From Novosphingobium piscinae (GTDB taxonomy: Bacteria > Pseudomonadota > Alphaproteobacteria > Sphingomonadales > Sphingomonadaceae), in contig NZ_JACLAX010000005.1 of the NCBI RefSeq assembly GCF_014230355.1, positions 62,001 through 126,000 on the forward strand: DNA of 64,000 bases, in the 5' to 3' direction. A program made the position numbers and the translations under genes. Every line of letters begins with the position of its first letter. Positions within the stretch are counted from its first letter, which is position 1. Of the stretch, positions 42,101 through 49,608 are shown piece by piece. The notes beneath the pieces were generated by a model. The model made no database searches. It saw only the letters and a list, made by a program, of their open reading frames with translations, and had not been told where the DNA came from.

Positions 42101-44771
42101 GCTGGAACTGCAGCGAGGCGTTGTTGACAATCGCGGTGTTGCCGAGGCTGCCAGTCGTGCCGTTGGCGCCGATCCGCAGAATGCCGGCGCTGATCGTGGT
42201 CTGTCCGGTGTAGGTGTTCGCCCCCGACAGAGCGAGGGCACCGGTGCCCACCTTTGTCAATGCAAGCTGCCCGGCCCCATCCTCGATCACACCCGAATAA
42301 ATCGTGGTCGCGTTTAGTCCGCCCACTGTGAGAGTGACGGAGCTGGCAGCACTTGAGGTGACTACCCCCGAACCCGACAGAGAGCCAAAGGTCACGGAGA
42401 AGCCGGCGAGGTCCACCGTCCGTCCAGCGCTGATCGACAGGGCCGAATTGCTGCCAAAAGCCGTGGCCGAACCGGCGCGCAGGTTGCCATTGATTGCACT
42501 TGTGGCGCCGGTATAGCTGTTGTTTCCGGTCAGCGTGAGCGTGCCGGCCCCGGCATTGGTCACCGTCCCAGTGCCCGAAATGGCATTGCCAATGGTGACC
42601 GCATCGCTCCGCTGGAACCGCAAGTTGGCGTTGTTGAGCACAGCGCCGCTTCCCAGCGTACCCGAGGTCTGGCCGTCGCCAATGCGCAAGAGGCCACCGC
42701 TGATTGTGGTCAGCCCGCTGTAAGTATTGGTACCCGTCAACAGAAGTAGACCCAGCCCGATCTTGGTCAGCGCCAGCGCTCCCGCCCCATCCTGAAGCTG
42801 CCCCGCGAAGGTCGTGGTGACGTTGGCACCGCCCACGGTTAGAGTCGCCGCGGTGGCTTGGGAATTGGTGACCGTGCCGGAACCGGCCAGAGAGCCGATG
42901 CTGACCGCAGAACCCGCGAGATCGAGCGAGGTGCCGCTGCTCATCGTCACCGCCGAATTGCTGCCGAAGGCCGTGGTCGATCCGGCGCGCAGGGTGCCGG
43001 CGGACAGGGTGGTCGCCCCGCTGAAGGTGTTGGCGCCGGCCAGCACCAGGGTCCCCGCTCCCTGCTTGGTCAGCCGGGTGGTGCCGGTGATGGCCCCCGA
43101 CAGGGTGCCGCTGCCTGCGCCGACATTGGCGGTGAGCAGGCCGCCATTGGCGTTGATCGCACCGCTGCCGGAAATCGCGCCTCCGGCATTGAGCGTCAGA
43201 TTGAGCTGGTTGGAGGAGGAACTGACGTCGGCATTGAGCAGGATGTCGCGCGTGGCGGTCAGGGTCAGCGTGGCATTCCCGCCTGCGGTCTTGGTGATCG
43301 GCGCGGCCAGCGTGATGTCACCTGCCGTGCCGCTGCAGGTGCCGAAGCTGGCATTGCAGGCGGTGGTCGTGGCCGTGACCGAAGTGCCGCCATTGAGCGA
43401 GGCCGAAATCGCGGCCGCGCCGGTGGCGTCGATCGTCAGATCCTGCGGGTCGATCAGCCAGGTCCCGCCATCCCCGCCGCGGGCCGCAGCCGAGGCCGCG
43501 AAGGCCGACCCGAAGCCGATCTGGCCCAGCGCCGAGGTCTCGATGAAGCCGCCATTGCCCGTTGGCCCGAGCGCGTCGGCACTGACCTGGCCGGACAGGT
43601 GCGTCGTGCCGTCTGACCAGAGCACCACGGTCCCGCCGTCGCCGCCTGCCGTCGCGTCGGCGCGGACTGTGCTTGAGGCATCCATGGTGAGCCGCTGGGC
43701 CGTGGTAAGCCCGGCACGAACCGCGCCGGCAATGTCCCCGCCGAGGCGGACCGTGCCGCCGCCGGTTGCGCCGCTGGCGGTCACACTCGCTCCGATTAGC
43801 GCGAGGGTGGCGCCGCCGACGTCGATCGTCCCACCACGGCCGGTGGCCGATGTTGCATCGAGCGTGCCAGCGAGGCGCAGGTCCCCATCGCCGCCCTCGA
43901 TCACGATGGTGCCGCCCTCCGCCCGTGCACCGGTGGCGCGCAGGGTGCCGGTCAGGTTGACCGTGTTGCGCACCAGTTCCGCGGCATCGGCGGCGCGCAA
44001 TTCGATGCGGTCGGCGGCGATGTGTCCGTCGGCCGTGAGCAGACTGTCCCCGCCCATGGCATGACTGGGCAAGGTGACCTGGAGGAACTGGTCCCCGCCG
44101 AGATCGAGCGTCGCCGCAGCGCCGGCGCCGAGACCGATCCGCCCGAGCGGCGCGCGGATCGTGCCGGTCTGGCTCACCCTGGCGCCCAGCAGCGCGGTGA
44201 AGCCGCCCTCGCCGACGGTGATCCGCCCGGCGCTGTGGACCTCACCGGCACGATCACCGGCGAAACGCAGCGACCCGGCAAGGAAATCCCGATCGGTGAG
44301 ATCGAGCGTCGAGGCCACGAAGCCCCCGGTCGTGTCGACCGTGCCGGTGGATGTCAGGGCGATGCCGTTGGGGTTGATCAGGAACACCTGGCCATTGCCG
44401 CTGATCTGGCCGGCAATCACCGAAGGCGCACTGCTGCTGACCCGGTTGAGCGTGGCGGCACTGGCATCCGGCGCGTTGAAACGGACGCTGGCCCCGGCGC
44501 CGACCGAGAAGCTGTCCCAGGCGATGACCGCGCGGCTGGACCCCTGATCGATCGTCAGCGTGCGCCCGGCTGCGCTGATGGCCGCCTGGCCGGCGGTCAC
44601 CGCCCCGCCGGTCGGAAGAAACTCATCCGCACGCACGGCGCCCGGCAAGACGGCAAGGCCGAGCGCGGTGCCGGCCAGCCAGAGCGCGGGGCGGCCGGTC
44701 CGTCGGCGGGGTGCGGCGGAAAGGCAAACGGGCAGAACAGCGACAGCGGCGGAGCGCAGGGCGAACAGCAT
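39135..44771 (-). CDS. Two-partner secretion exoprotein (TpsA), filamentous-haemagglutinin-like adhesin
   Basis: Secreted protein of 1,878 residues. A long signal region ends near residue 48. The TPS domain follows, with VIAWDSFSVGAGASVRF, NRV and the NPNGI motif needed for recognition by TpsB. The middle part (about residues 570-1080) is built of passenger-type beta repeats with a period near 170 residues. The C-terminal part has MBG/YDG-type repeats, two nearly identical over 70 bp of DNA. Near the end, two cysteines separated by 18 residues recall the disulfide anchor of Haemophilus HMW1. It starts 3 bp after the TpsB stop. A role in adhesion or biofilm is inferred. Confidence 0.9.
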   Translation of the reverse strand: MLFALRSAAVAVLPVCLSAAPRRRTGRPALWLAGTALGLAVLPGAVRADEFLPTGGAVTAGQAAISAAGRTLTIDQGSSRAVIAWDSFSVGAGASVRFNAPDASAATLNRVSSSAPSVIAGQISGNGQVFLINPNGIALTSTGTVDTTGGFVASTLDLTDRDFLAGSLRFAGDRAGEVHSAGRITVGEGGFTALLGARVSQTGTIRAPLGRIGLGAGAAATLDLGGDQFLQVTLPSHAMGGDSLLTADGHIAADRIELRAADAAELVRNTVNLTGTLRATGARAEGGTIVIEGGDGDLRLAGTLDATSATGRGGTIDVGGATLALIGASVTASGATGGGTVRLGGDIAGAVRAGLTTAQRLTMDASSTVRADATAGGDGGTVVLWSDGTTHLSGQVSADALGPTGNGGFIETSALGQIGFGSAFAASAAARGGDGGTWLIDPQDLTIDATGAAAISASLNGGTSVTATTTACNASFGTCSGTAGDITLAAPITKTAGGNATLTLTATRDILLNADVSSSSNQLNLTLNAGGAISGSGAINANGGLLTANVGAGSGTLSGAITGTTRLTKQGAGTLVLAGANTFSGATTLSAGTLRAGSTTAFGSNSAVTMSSGTSLDLAGSAVSIGSLAGSGTVTNSQATAATLTVGGANVTTTFAGQLQDGAGALALTKIGLGLLLLTGTNTYSGLTTISGGLLRIGDGQTSGTLGSGAVLNNANLRFQRSDAVTIGNAISGTGTVTNAGAGTLTLTGNNSYTGATSAINGNLRAGSATAFGSNSALSISAGRTVDLAGFSVTFGSLSGSGVVTSSAASSVTLTVGGLNATTIYSGVIEDGAGQLALTKVGTGALALSGANTYTGQTTISAGILRIGANGTTGSLGNTAIVNNASLQFQRTNALTFGNAISGTGSVGSIATGTITLTGNNSYTGATAVTSGSFVAGSATAFGSGSAVTISSGRSLDLAGFPITIGSLAGAGRVTNSGASPVTLTVGSNDTSTTFSGVLENGTSALALTKVGTGTLTLSGRNTHSGPITIDSGTLTFSGNGTSLSAGTIQVNSGGILGFGRNDTWGDDTTTSSAAIIVNAGGEIRSNGYYNRLWNLTLNGGTLNANGGATPVWGSFGLSGTVTVNATSSILASGSNSQILLGGSSNQTTTFAIVPGARLTSQAAFNDYGYAAGSGLTLTGGGTLQLGARNSHTGTISVFAGVLELLGCWCVGSGIAQTHVAGGASLFSSGGLDAGTLSHSGTGELVALSGIDRFVTTSPVGNVTLLNWGSLSLGSIDSTGVLTLQAGFNGEADLSLEPGAMLTSTASGTAIRLGAERNFLNDAGPNALSTPNGRWQVFTSSPDTARFGGLDSGNTAIWNRSWVAANTPVSQPGNRYVFGAQPTLDFNTVDLHKTYGFDATPILDTVTEVTGYHPGVAGAFLGDTAASAWSGAPLLGSAGAEATASVDGGPYAISLAQGTVSGLNGYAVRFASTGRVFVAPKALTLTYTANPASSVYGDPLAALDGTVTGSGFVNGEGLAQLGGALTWSSPVSQGSGVGAYEVTGSGLTSSNYVISAVQDPSNAAAYTVTPAPLTITGATTRATYSGRTQDNGFSVTGLIGNDSVTGVAGLARGIDAGTYRDSLRDATGAGLANYTIRYVDGSLTIDPAPLTLTYAAALRSSLYGSPLAALDGTVTGSGFVNGEGLAQLSGMVGWSTTATAGAGAGVYGISGSGLTSRNYAITARQADGNAGAYRITPAPLTITVRDAAKTYDGFGWSGGNGVMIDGLVNGDTPASLTGMLRYTGNAQGAVHPGTYRLGADGLTSPNYVIDWTAGTLTIESLKLTTWPSPIVGPAPVAPSVAADPLPLTTIVPSAGCAAGSSPLGRDPGPGAGGSCSQR
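39708..39777 (-). repeat. 70-bp direct repeat in tpsA-like gene, unit A
   Basis: Matches 40209-40278 with only 2 mismatches over 70 bp, offset by exactly 501 bp (167 codons). Both encode the segment DGTVTGSGFVNGEGLAQL of an MBG-type domain. The near-identity points to recent intragenic duplication or conversion. Confidence 0.85.
40209..40278 (-). repeat. 70-bp direct repeat in tpsA-like gene, unit B
   Basis: Partner of the repeat at 39708-39777, in frame and in the same orientation. It could recombine to add or delete a 167-residue domain without breaking the reading frame. Confidence 0.85.
41640..43100 (-). repeat. About 510-bp passenger-type repeats, three units
   Basis: Three long units recur at intervals of about 510 bp. 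Each encodes LRAGS-T/A-TAFGSNSA-like, GSL-G-SG and FQR-G-NAISGTG-like landmarks followed by an N-T/S-YTG strand. They correspond to autotransporter-associated beta-strand repeats. Boundaries are approximate. Confidence 0.7.
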
Positions 44772-44774
44772 CGG

Positions 44775-46544
44775 CTACAGCCTCACACTAAGGGTCAAGG
44801 TGGCTCGGACGGCATCGGTGCGGCCGGACAGGTCGGTGAACTGGCGGGCGACCTCGAAGCCCAGCTCGGTGCCGCGGCCGCTGGCGCCCAGCAGCTGGCC
44901 GCGGGCGCCAAGCCCGACCGAGCCCGCGCGGATGCTCCCGGCCTCGACCGCGGTTGGCCGAGCGATCGCGCCGGCGCCGCCAGCGGCGAAGGCATAGGGC
45001 TGGATCTCCGCCCGCGCCGACAGGCCGACCGGCGGCAGGATCAATTCGCCGCGCAGGGTGGCGCCCTGATCGACGGTGAAGCTTCCCCCAGCAAACCCGG
45101 ACACTCCGTTGTCGGCGCTCAGGGCGAACTGCTCGGAGAGGAACAGCGCCCGGCCCAGCCCGGTCAGCGCCCGGCCCTGGATGTCCAGCACCAGCGCACC
45201 GGCTACGCGCTGGCTCAGCCGCACGTGGCCCTGAAGGCTGGTGAAGCGGTTGTCGGCGCCATCCCGCGAATGGGGAACCAGCGTGGTGGCGGCGGTACCG
45301 CCCAGGCCCCGCGACAGGGTCAGACCAAGCTGGCGCACCCCGCCGGTCGTCTGCCCGCGCCAGGTCAGACCAAGCCGCAAGGCAGCATAGTCGTCATGGC
45401 TCAGCCGCGTCGCGAAATCCGGGGCGGCATTGGTTTGCACGATCTTTTCGATCGCCATGCGCAGGTCGAGACTGGAGCTGCGGCGCCGTTCGAGCGCGGC
45501 CTGCAAGGCCAGCTGCGCCCGGGTAAACCGGCCCACGGTGCGAGGGGCCGTGGCGATCCGGTCGGGTTCGGTCCGCGCCGCGATCAGGTCAGCGCCCAGC
45601 GCCAGCCCCTTGGCATTGAGCGGTACGTTCAGCCCAAGCCCGAGCGAGCCGACGCGGGGACGACCCCAGCCATGCCGCGCCAGATCGGTCTGGCTGCCGA
45701 CATAGGCATAGACCTGTTCCCCCCGCCCGGCCAGGCTGCTGCCGACCAGGCTGCCATTCCACTGCCAGGTGCCGAGGCTGACCGGAAGCCGGTTGTCGAG
45801 CGCGAGCCGGCCCTGCCACCGATCGAGGCTTCCGGCGACGGTCAGGCGCACCCCACCCGGCGCATCGCCCGGTGCCAGGGCGCTGCGCAGGGTGACCCCG
45901 GCCAGTTCGCCCGCAAGCAGCACGGCCCGCTCAAGCTGGGCCAGCTGCAGCTGCCGCTGGTTGATGAGGGGTTCCAGCCGCGCCCGTACCGCCGAGCGCA
46001 CCGGCCCCGGGACCCCGGCCAGATCGACCGCTTCGATGAACCCGTCGACCACCACGATCCGCGCCGTGGCGCCGGGGCCCAGGCGTTGCGGCGGCACGAT
46101 GACCCGGGCGAAGACGAAGCCGGCGCGGGCGTAATCCTGCTCGAGCGCGCGGGCCAGAGCGAACAGGCCCGACAGCGAACGGACCTCGGCCGGTACGCGG
46201 CGGGCCAGGCGGCCATGCGCCGCGCTCATGGAGGCGAAGCCGCCCTCCACCTGCACGCCCGACAGCGACAGCGGAAAGTCGGGCTCGGTCGGCAGTGCCC
46301 GGGGTTCGGCAGGCGCCTCGTCGGGCAGGGCCGGCCGGGAGGGCGTGTTCGCCATCGGAGCGGCCGTCGGCGGGGTCACCTGGCTGGGCAGGACTGGCTG
46401 GGCATTGAGCCGGCCGGAGCCTGGGCCATGCACCAAGAGCAGCGCCAAGAGCGACACCAGTACCACATGCCCGCACCGTCGCTGACGGGCAGGCGCGGCT
46501 TCGGAGCCGATGAAGGCATGGCGCAGCATCGAAATCATGCGCAC
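44775..46544 (-). CDS. Two-partner secretion transporter (TpsB, ShlB/FhaC family)
   Basis: Outer-membrane transporter of up to 589 residues. A signal sequence (about 25-48) is followed by a proline-rich linker, POTRA domains (LSGVQVEGGFA and the ARAGFVFARVIVPPQRL region) and a 16-strand-type barrel ending in RATLTLSVRL with a terminal leucine. It exports the exoprotein encoded 3 bp downstream. The start is uncertain: GTG 46544, or ATG codons at 46538 or 46529, none with a good ribosome binding site. Confidence 0.88.
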   Translation of the reverse strand: MRMISMLRHAFIGSEAAPARQRRCGHVVLVSLLALLLVHGPGSGRLNAQPVLPSQVTPPTAAPMANTPSRPALPDEAPAEPRALPTEPDFPLSLSGVQVEGGFASMSAAHGRLARRVPAEVRSLSGLFALARALEQDYARAGFVFARVIVPPQRLGPGATARIVVVDGFIEAVDLAGVPGPVRSAVRARLEPLINQRQLQLAQLERAVLLAGELAGVTLRSALAPGDAPGGVRLTVAGSLDRWQGRLALDNRLPVSLGTWQWNGSLVGSSLAGRGEQVYAYVGSQTDLARHGWGRPRVGSLGLGLNVPLNAKGLALGADLIAARTEPDRIATAPRTVGRFTRAQLALQAALERRRSSSLDLRMAIEKIVQTNAAPDFATRLSHDDYAALRLGLTWRGQTTGGVRQLGLTLSRGLGGTAATTLVPHSRDGADNRFTSLQGHVRLSQRVAGALVLDIQGRALTGLGRALFLSEQFALSADNGVSGFAGGSFTVDQGATLRGELILPPVGLSARAEIQPYAFAAGGAGAIARPTAVEAGSIRAGSVGLGARGQLLGASGRGTELGFEVARQFTDLSGRTDAVRATLTLSVRL

Positions 46545-46580
46545 CGTTTGTCACGGAGATTCAAACTTCATTCTAAAAAG

Positions 46581-46637
46581 CGGAGTTATTATTGTGCCCC
46601 CTAGGCATGCTTATGGGGTTTTTTATCTGTAACTCCG
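46581..46637. promoter_or_regulatory. Nested inverted repeat with T-run
   Basis: CGGAGTTA (46581-46588) and TAACTCCG (46630-46637) are perfect inverted arms around an inner GCCCC...GGGGT stem, which is followed by six T on the plus strand. It could be a terminator, a leader attenuator or a protein site for the flanking promoters. Confidence 0.45.
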
Positions 46638-46951
46638 GTATCTTTCCTAAGTATAAGCAGTTATCCGTATTCGCGCGGTCAGCATAGTTGCGGTGGTAGC
46701 GCCAAGCTGCTGGCGGCAGACGGCAAGGCGGGCCTCGCGGCGCCAGCTTGTTGCGGTGCCATACGGACGGGGCGGGAACGGGCCCCAGCGCGATCGGCGC
46801 GGGCCCGCCTTATCGTGGCTTTGCCAACAATCACCCCGCCGTGACATTTGCGCCACTCCGCACTTCGTGCCATTTTTTGCAGCAACTTACATCAAGTTCA
46901 GCACAATTCACTTCAACCGCACACCGATGCAGAATCCCGACAATACGCAGT

Positions 46952-46972
46952 TTGCAGCATACGATGCTGCAA
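46952..46972. promoter_or_regulatory. Perfect 21-bp palindrome upstream of the second TonB receptor
   Basis: TTGCAGCAT, 3-nt centre ACG, ATGCTGCAA. A half-site TTGCAGCAA lies at about 46873 and a looser TGCAG-N7-CTGCA pair at 46997-47013, close to the start codon. The arrangement suggests an operator cluster for the receptor gene. Confidence 0.55.
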
Positions 46973-47034
46973 CGCAGCGCCGATAGCAGGCTCCATTGCA
47001 GTTTATTGCTGCATTGTGTCCGGAGATGTCGTTA

Positions 47035-49527
47035 ATGAAAGCCACCCTGCTCTGCTCGACCGCGCTGCTTCTTTCCATTTCCGCCACGGCGCGCGCAGAG
47101 GACGCGGCGGAACCGGCGACCGACATCATCGTGACCGGCACCCGGCAGATCGGCATGAAGGCAGAGGACAGCCCGGCGCCCGTGCAGGTGATCGGCGCGC
47201 AGGCGCTACAGTCAGTGGGTCAGCAGGACCTTACCCAGGTGCTGGCGCAGAGCCTGCCTTCGCTGAATTTCCAGGCTTTCGGGGGCGATACCGCAAACCT
47301 CACGCTGACCGCGGCGCTGCGGGGGCTGAGCCCGAACGATACGCTCGTGCTGGTCAATGGCAAGCGCCGCCACGGCACCGCCAACCTCGCCGTGCTGGGC
47401 GGCTCGCCCTATTCGGGCGCAGCGACCACCGACTTCTCGTTCATTCCCACTGCGTCGATCAGCCGGATCGAAGTGCTGCAAGACAGTGCCGCCGCGCAGT
47501 ACGGCTCGGATGCGATCGCGGGCGTGGTCAATGTCATCACCAAGAACGCCGATCATGGCGGCCTGATCACCGTCACTGGCGGCAGCAACTACCAGAACGG
47601 AGGTGAGACCGCCGCGGCCGCCGCCAACTTCGGCTTCGGTCTGGGTGATCGCGGGTTCGTCAACGTGACCGGCGAATACCGCTTCAGCGACTATACCCAG
47701 CACGGCCAGTACGACCGCCGCTTCTTCACCCCAACCGGCCAACTGCTGCCCTCGCTCAATGCGGTGCAGGTGGCCGGGCTGCGCGCCAATCCGCGCTTCC
47801 CGAATGTCAACAATATCAACGGCAATGCCCGGTTCTCGCTGTACAATGTGGCGTTCAACGCCGGCTACGACCTGACCGACGACCTCCAGCTCTATGCCTT
47901 CGGGTCCTATGGCAATCGCAACGCCAAGGCCTTCCAGAACTATCGCGCACCGGATCGCGTCTCGGGCCGCACCAGCACCGGCACAGTGGTCTATCCGCTG
48001 CCGCTCGGGTTCAACCCGCAGGAGAACATCCGCGAGGAAGACTTCTCGCTGACCGCCGGGCTGAAGGGCACGGCCGGCGAGTGGAACTATGACCTGTCGC
48101 TGACTTATGGCCGTGATGCCGTGGCGCTGTTCACCATCGATTCCGCCAACCCGGTGCTGTTCTCGATGCTGCAATCGGCCAGTGCCACGCCGCTGACCGG
48201 GCTGCAGCGCAACTTCTATGATGGCCAGCTGACCAACAGCGAATGGGTCGGCAACATCGATGTCAGCCGTGATTTCGAAGTCGGCTTCGCCAAACCGCTG
48301 ACCCTTGCGCTGGGGGGAGAGTTCCGCAAGGGCACCTACCAGATCGCCCAGGGCGAGTACGCCTCCTACATCTTCGGTGGCGCTCAGGCCTATCCCGGCT
48401 TCGCGCCGAGCGATGCAGGCAAGTTCGGCCGCAAGAGCTATGCCGGCTACATCGACATCGCCGCCGATCCGGTGGACTCACTCCATCTCGACGTGGCCGG
48501 CCGCTATGAACACTATTCGGATTTCGGCTCGGCCTGGTCGGGCAAGTTCACTGCCCGCTACGATTTCTCAGACGCTTTCGCGCTGCGCGGCACGGTCTCG
48601 AACGGCTTCCGCGCTCCGTCACTGGCCGAATCCTACTACTCGTCGGTCAATGTCGGCCCGGGCTCGACCTTCGGTCAGCTACCGCCCAACTCGTCGGCCG
48701 CGCAGCTCCTCGGTTTCGCCCAGCTGCGACCGGAAAAGTCGACCAACGTGTCGGTCGGCCTGGTGCTGAAGCCCCTGCCAGGGCTGCAGGTGACGATCGA
48801 CGCCTACCAGATCAAGCTGAAGAACCGGATCGTGCCCTCGGGCGACATTTATGGCACGCTGGGCACCAGCACCGTCTCGCAGGCTGTGGTCAACGCGCTG
48901 ATCTCGCGCGGGGTCTCGCTGGCCGACGCGACCAGCTATGCGGGCATCAACATCTTCACCAACGGTGTCGACACGCGCACCCGCGGCGTCGAGGCGACGG
49001 CCAACTACACCAGCGATTTCGGCGACATGGGCCGGGTCGACTGGTCCCTCGGGCTCAACTACAACAAGACCGACATAACCCGGGTCTCTTCGCTGCCAGC
49101 GGCCGTGTTCAACGCCGCCTTCGGCCAGACTGACCTGCTCAGCGTCAACGCCAAGGACGCGTTGTCCACCGCTACGCCGCGGGTCAAGTCGATCGCCAAT
49201 GCACTGTGGAGTCTCGGCTCGTTCTCGCTCAACCTGCGCGGGACGGTCTATGGTTCGACCCGGCAGCGTCAGCTGGGTGACCAGGTCTACCAGACCGCGA
49301 TCGGCACGACCTTCATCGCCGACCTCAATGTCGGATACAAACTGACCCCGCTGATCCGTTTCGACGTCGGTGCCAACAACCTGTTCGACAAGCAGGCCCC
49401 GACCTTGCCGCTGCGCGCCGATGGCACCAGGCCGATCACCGGCAACGTGTTCAACGCGCCGCTGTCCTACACCCCGTGGGGCATTAACGGCGGGTACTAC
49501 TATGCGCGGGCCACGATCAACTTCTGA
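47035..49527 (+). CDS. TonB-dependent outer-membrane receptor (second)
   Basis: Receptor of 830 residues. The signal peptide covers about residues 1-20 (ARA-E), and a TonB box, DIIVTGTRQ, follows directly. The plug has VLVNGKRRHG and RIEVLQDSAAAQYGSDAIAGVVN, a variant typical of the large sphingomonad and xanthomonad receptor group with a YGSDAIAG signature. The barrel ends in ATINF. ATG 47035 has GGAG about 10 bp upstream and begins the signal peptide. The downstream genes suggest a nitrogen-containing ligand, but this is inference. Confidence 0.93.
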   Translation: MKATLLCSTALLLSISATARAEDAAEPATDIIVTGTRQIGMKAEDSPAPVQVIGAQALQSVGQQDLTQVLAQSLPSLNFQAFGGDTANLTLTAALRGLSPNDTLVLVNGKRRHGTANLAVLGGSPYSGAATTDFSFIPTASISRIEVLQDSAAAQYGSDAIAGVVNVITKNADHGGLITVTGGSNYQNGGETAAAAANFGFGLGDRGFVNVTGEYRFSDYTQHGQYDRRFFTPTGQLLPSLNAVQVAGLRANPRFPNVNNINGNARFSLYNVAFNAGYDLTDDLQLYAFGSYGNRNAKAFQNYRAPDRVSGRTSTGTVVYPLPLGFNPQENIREEDFSLTAGLKGTAGEWNYDLSLTYGRDAVALFTIDSANPVLFSMLQSASATPLTGLQRNFYDGQLTNSEWVGNIDVSRDFEVGFAKPLTLALGGEFRKGTYQIAQGEYASYIFGGAQAYPGFAPSDAGKFGRKSYAGYIDIAADPVDSLHLDVAGRYEHYSDFGSAWSGKFTARYDFSDAFALRGTVSNGFRAPSLAESYYSSVNVGPGSTFGQLPPNSSAAQLLGFAQLRPEKSTNVSVGLVLKPLPGLQVTIDAYQIKLKNRIVPSGDIYGTLGTSTVSQAVVNALISRGVSLADATSYAGINIFTNGVDTRTRGVEATANYTSDFGDMGRVDWSLGLNYNKTDITRVSSLPAAVFNAAFGQTDLLSVNAKDALSTATPRVKSIANALWSLGSFSLNLRGTVYGSTRQRQLGDQVYQTAIGTTFIADLNVGYKLTPLIRFDVGANNLFDKQAPTLPLRADGTRPITGNVFNAPLSYTPWGINGGYYYARATINF

Positions 49528-49608
49528 CGGAGCCTCATCGGGCCGGACCGGTTCCCCAGTGCGAGCCGGTCCGGCCAAACCCCTTTCAGGACGACTGCTC
49601 CTCCCGCT

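Larger units (their letters stand above)
46545..47034. other. 490-bp divergent intergenic region with nested inverted repeats
   Basis: This gap separates the leftward secretion operon from the rightward receptor cluster. The left part is AT-rich and carries the structure at 46581-46637. The middle (46680-46830) is GC-rich, with CAAGCTG near 46708 and CAGCTTG near 46744 as an inverted pair. The right part has the palindrome at 46952-46972 and related TGCAG boxes. Short frames exist but none looks like a real gene. Confidence 0.5.

Noticed and set aside
46559-46580. TTTTAGAATGAAGTTTGAATC-like sequence on the minus strand before the TpsB gene as a sixth operator
   Set aside because: The GAA to GTT distance is 4 instead of 5 and the right half-site is wrong; the flanking genes are unrelated to the island.
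46647-46856. Minus-strand frame containing MSRRGDCW, similar to a signature of IS3-family transposases
   Set aside because: Only eight residues match; the following residues do not continue the transposase pattern and no terminal repeats or other transposase parts are nearby.
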